Below are positions 12,113-12,130 of a stretch of 12,130 nt of DNA, piece by piece (the stretch's first letter is position 1; each line of letters starts with the position of its first letter). A model generated the notes under the pieces. The model saw nothing but the letters and a program-made list of their open reading frames with translations. It ran no database searches and was not told the DNA's origin. Both the position numbers and the translations under genes were made by a program. The DNA is from Firmicutes bacterium UBA1065 (lineage in GTDB: Bacteria > Bacillota > Clostridia > Tissierellales > Sedimentibacteraceae): contig DCDC01000011.1 of the NCBI GenBank assembly GCA_002316225.1, positions 1 to 12,130 on the forward strand. The letters run 5' to 3'.

Positions 12113-12130
12113 ATACTCTTCCATTTAAGT

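Overview
The window reads as chromosomal DNA of a low-to-mid GC Gram-positive anaerobe, most likely a member of the Clostridia/Tissierellia. The reasons are strong AAGGAG-type ribosome binding sites on almost every gene, several TTG/GTG starts, sigma-A promoters with 17-base spacers, a transcription-terminating TPP riboswitch, a split (two-subunit) transketolase and a TagA/WecG-type cell-wall glycosyltransferase. I cannot place it to genus. No tRNA, rRNA, CRISPR array, transposase or phage gene is visible.

Left part (1-2000, minus strand): a thiamine-precursor uptake operon. A promoter at about 1965-1993 drives a TPP riboswitch with a readable antiterminator and terminator. These control a small YkoF/MTH1187-like thiamine-binding protein, an ABC permease (ThiX type) and a pyrimidine-binding lipoprotein (ThiY type) that runs off the window's left edge. 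The ATPase gene is presumably beyond it.

Centre-left (2080-6953): a single alpha/beta hydrolase on the plus strand has its own promoter, divergent from the riboswitch. It converges, with only a 2-base gap, on a tight minus-strand operon of three enzymes: a class III PLP aminotransferase (aminomutase-like), a class II aldolase with a second, metal-site-less copy of the aldolase fold, and an FGGY sugar kinase. I cannot match this trio to a named pathway. It is the best candidate here for undescribed metabolism.

Centre (7058-7714): a small exported protein of unknown function (minus) is divergent from a SAM methyltransferase (plus), with a clear promoter for each in the intergenic region.

Right part (7715-11926, plus strand): methyltransferase, then a remnant of a dispersed palindromic repeat, then tightly packed tagA-like glycosyltransferase, fructose-6-phosphate aldolase/transaldolase, and the transketolase N- and C-terminal subunits, closed by a strong terminator. 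The last three form a non-oxidative pentose-phosphate module. Transketolase uses TPP, so the thiamine operon at the other end is metabolically related, though nothing in the sequence couples the two. The final 200 bases hold no gene: a 19-base direct repeat and a roughly 125-base nested inverted repeat that looks like a foldback or dispersed repeat element.
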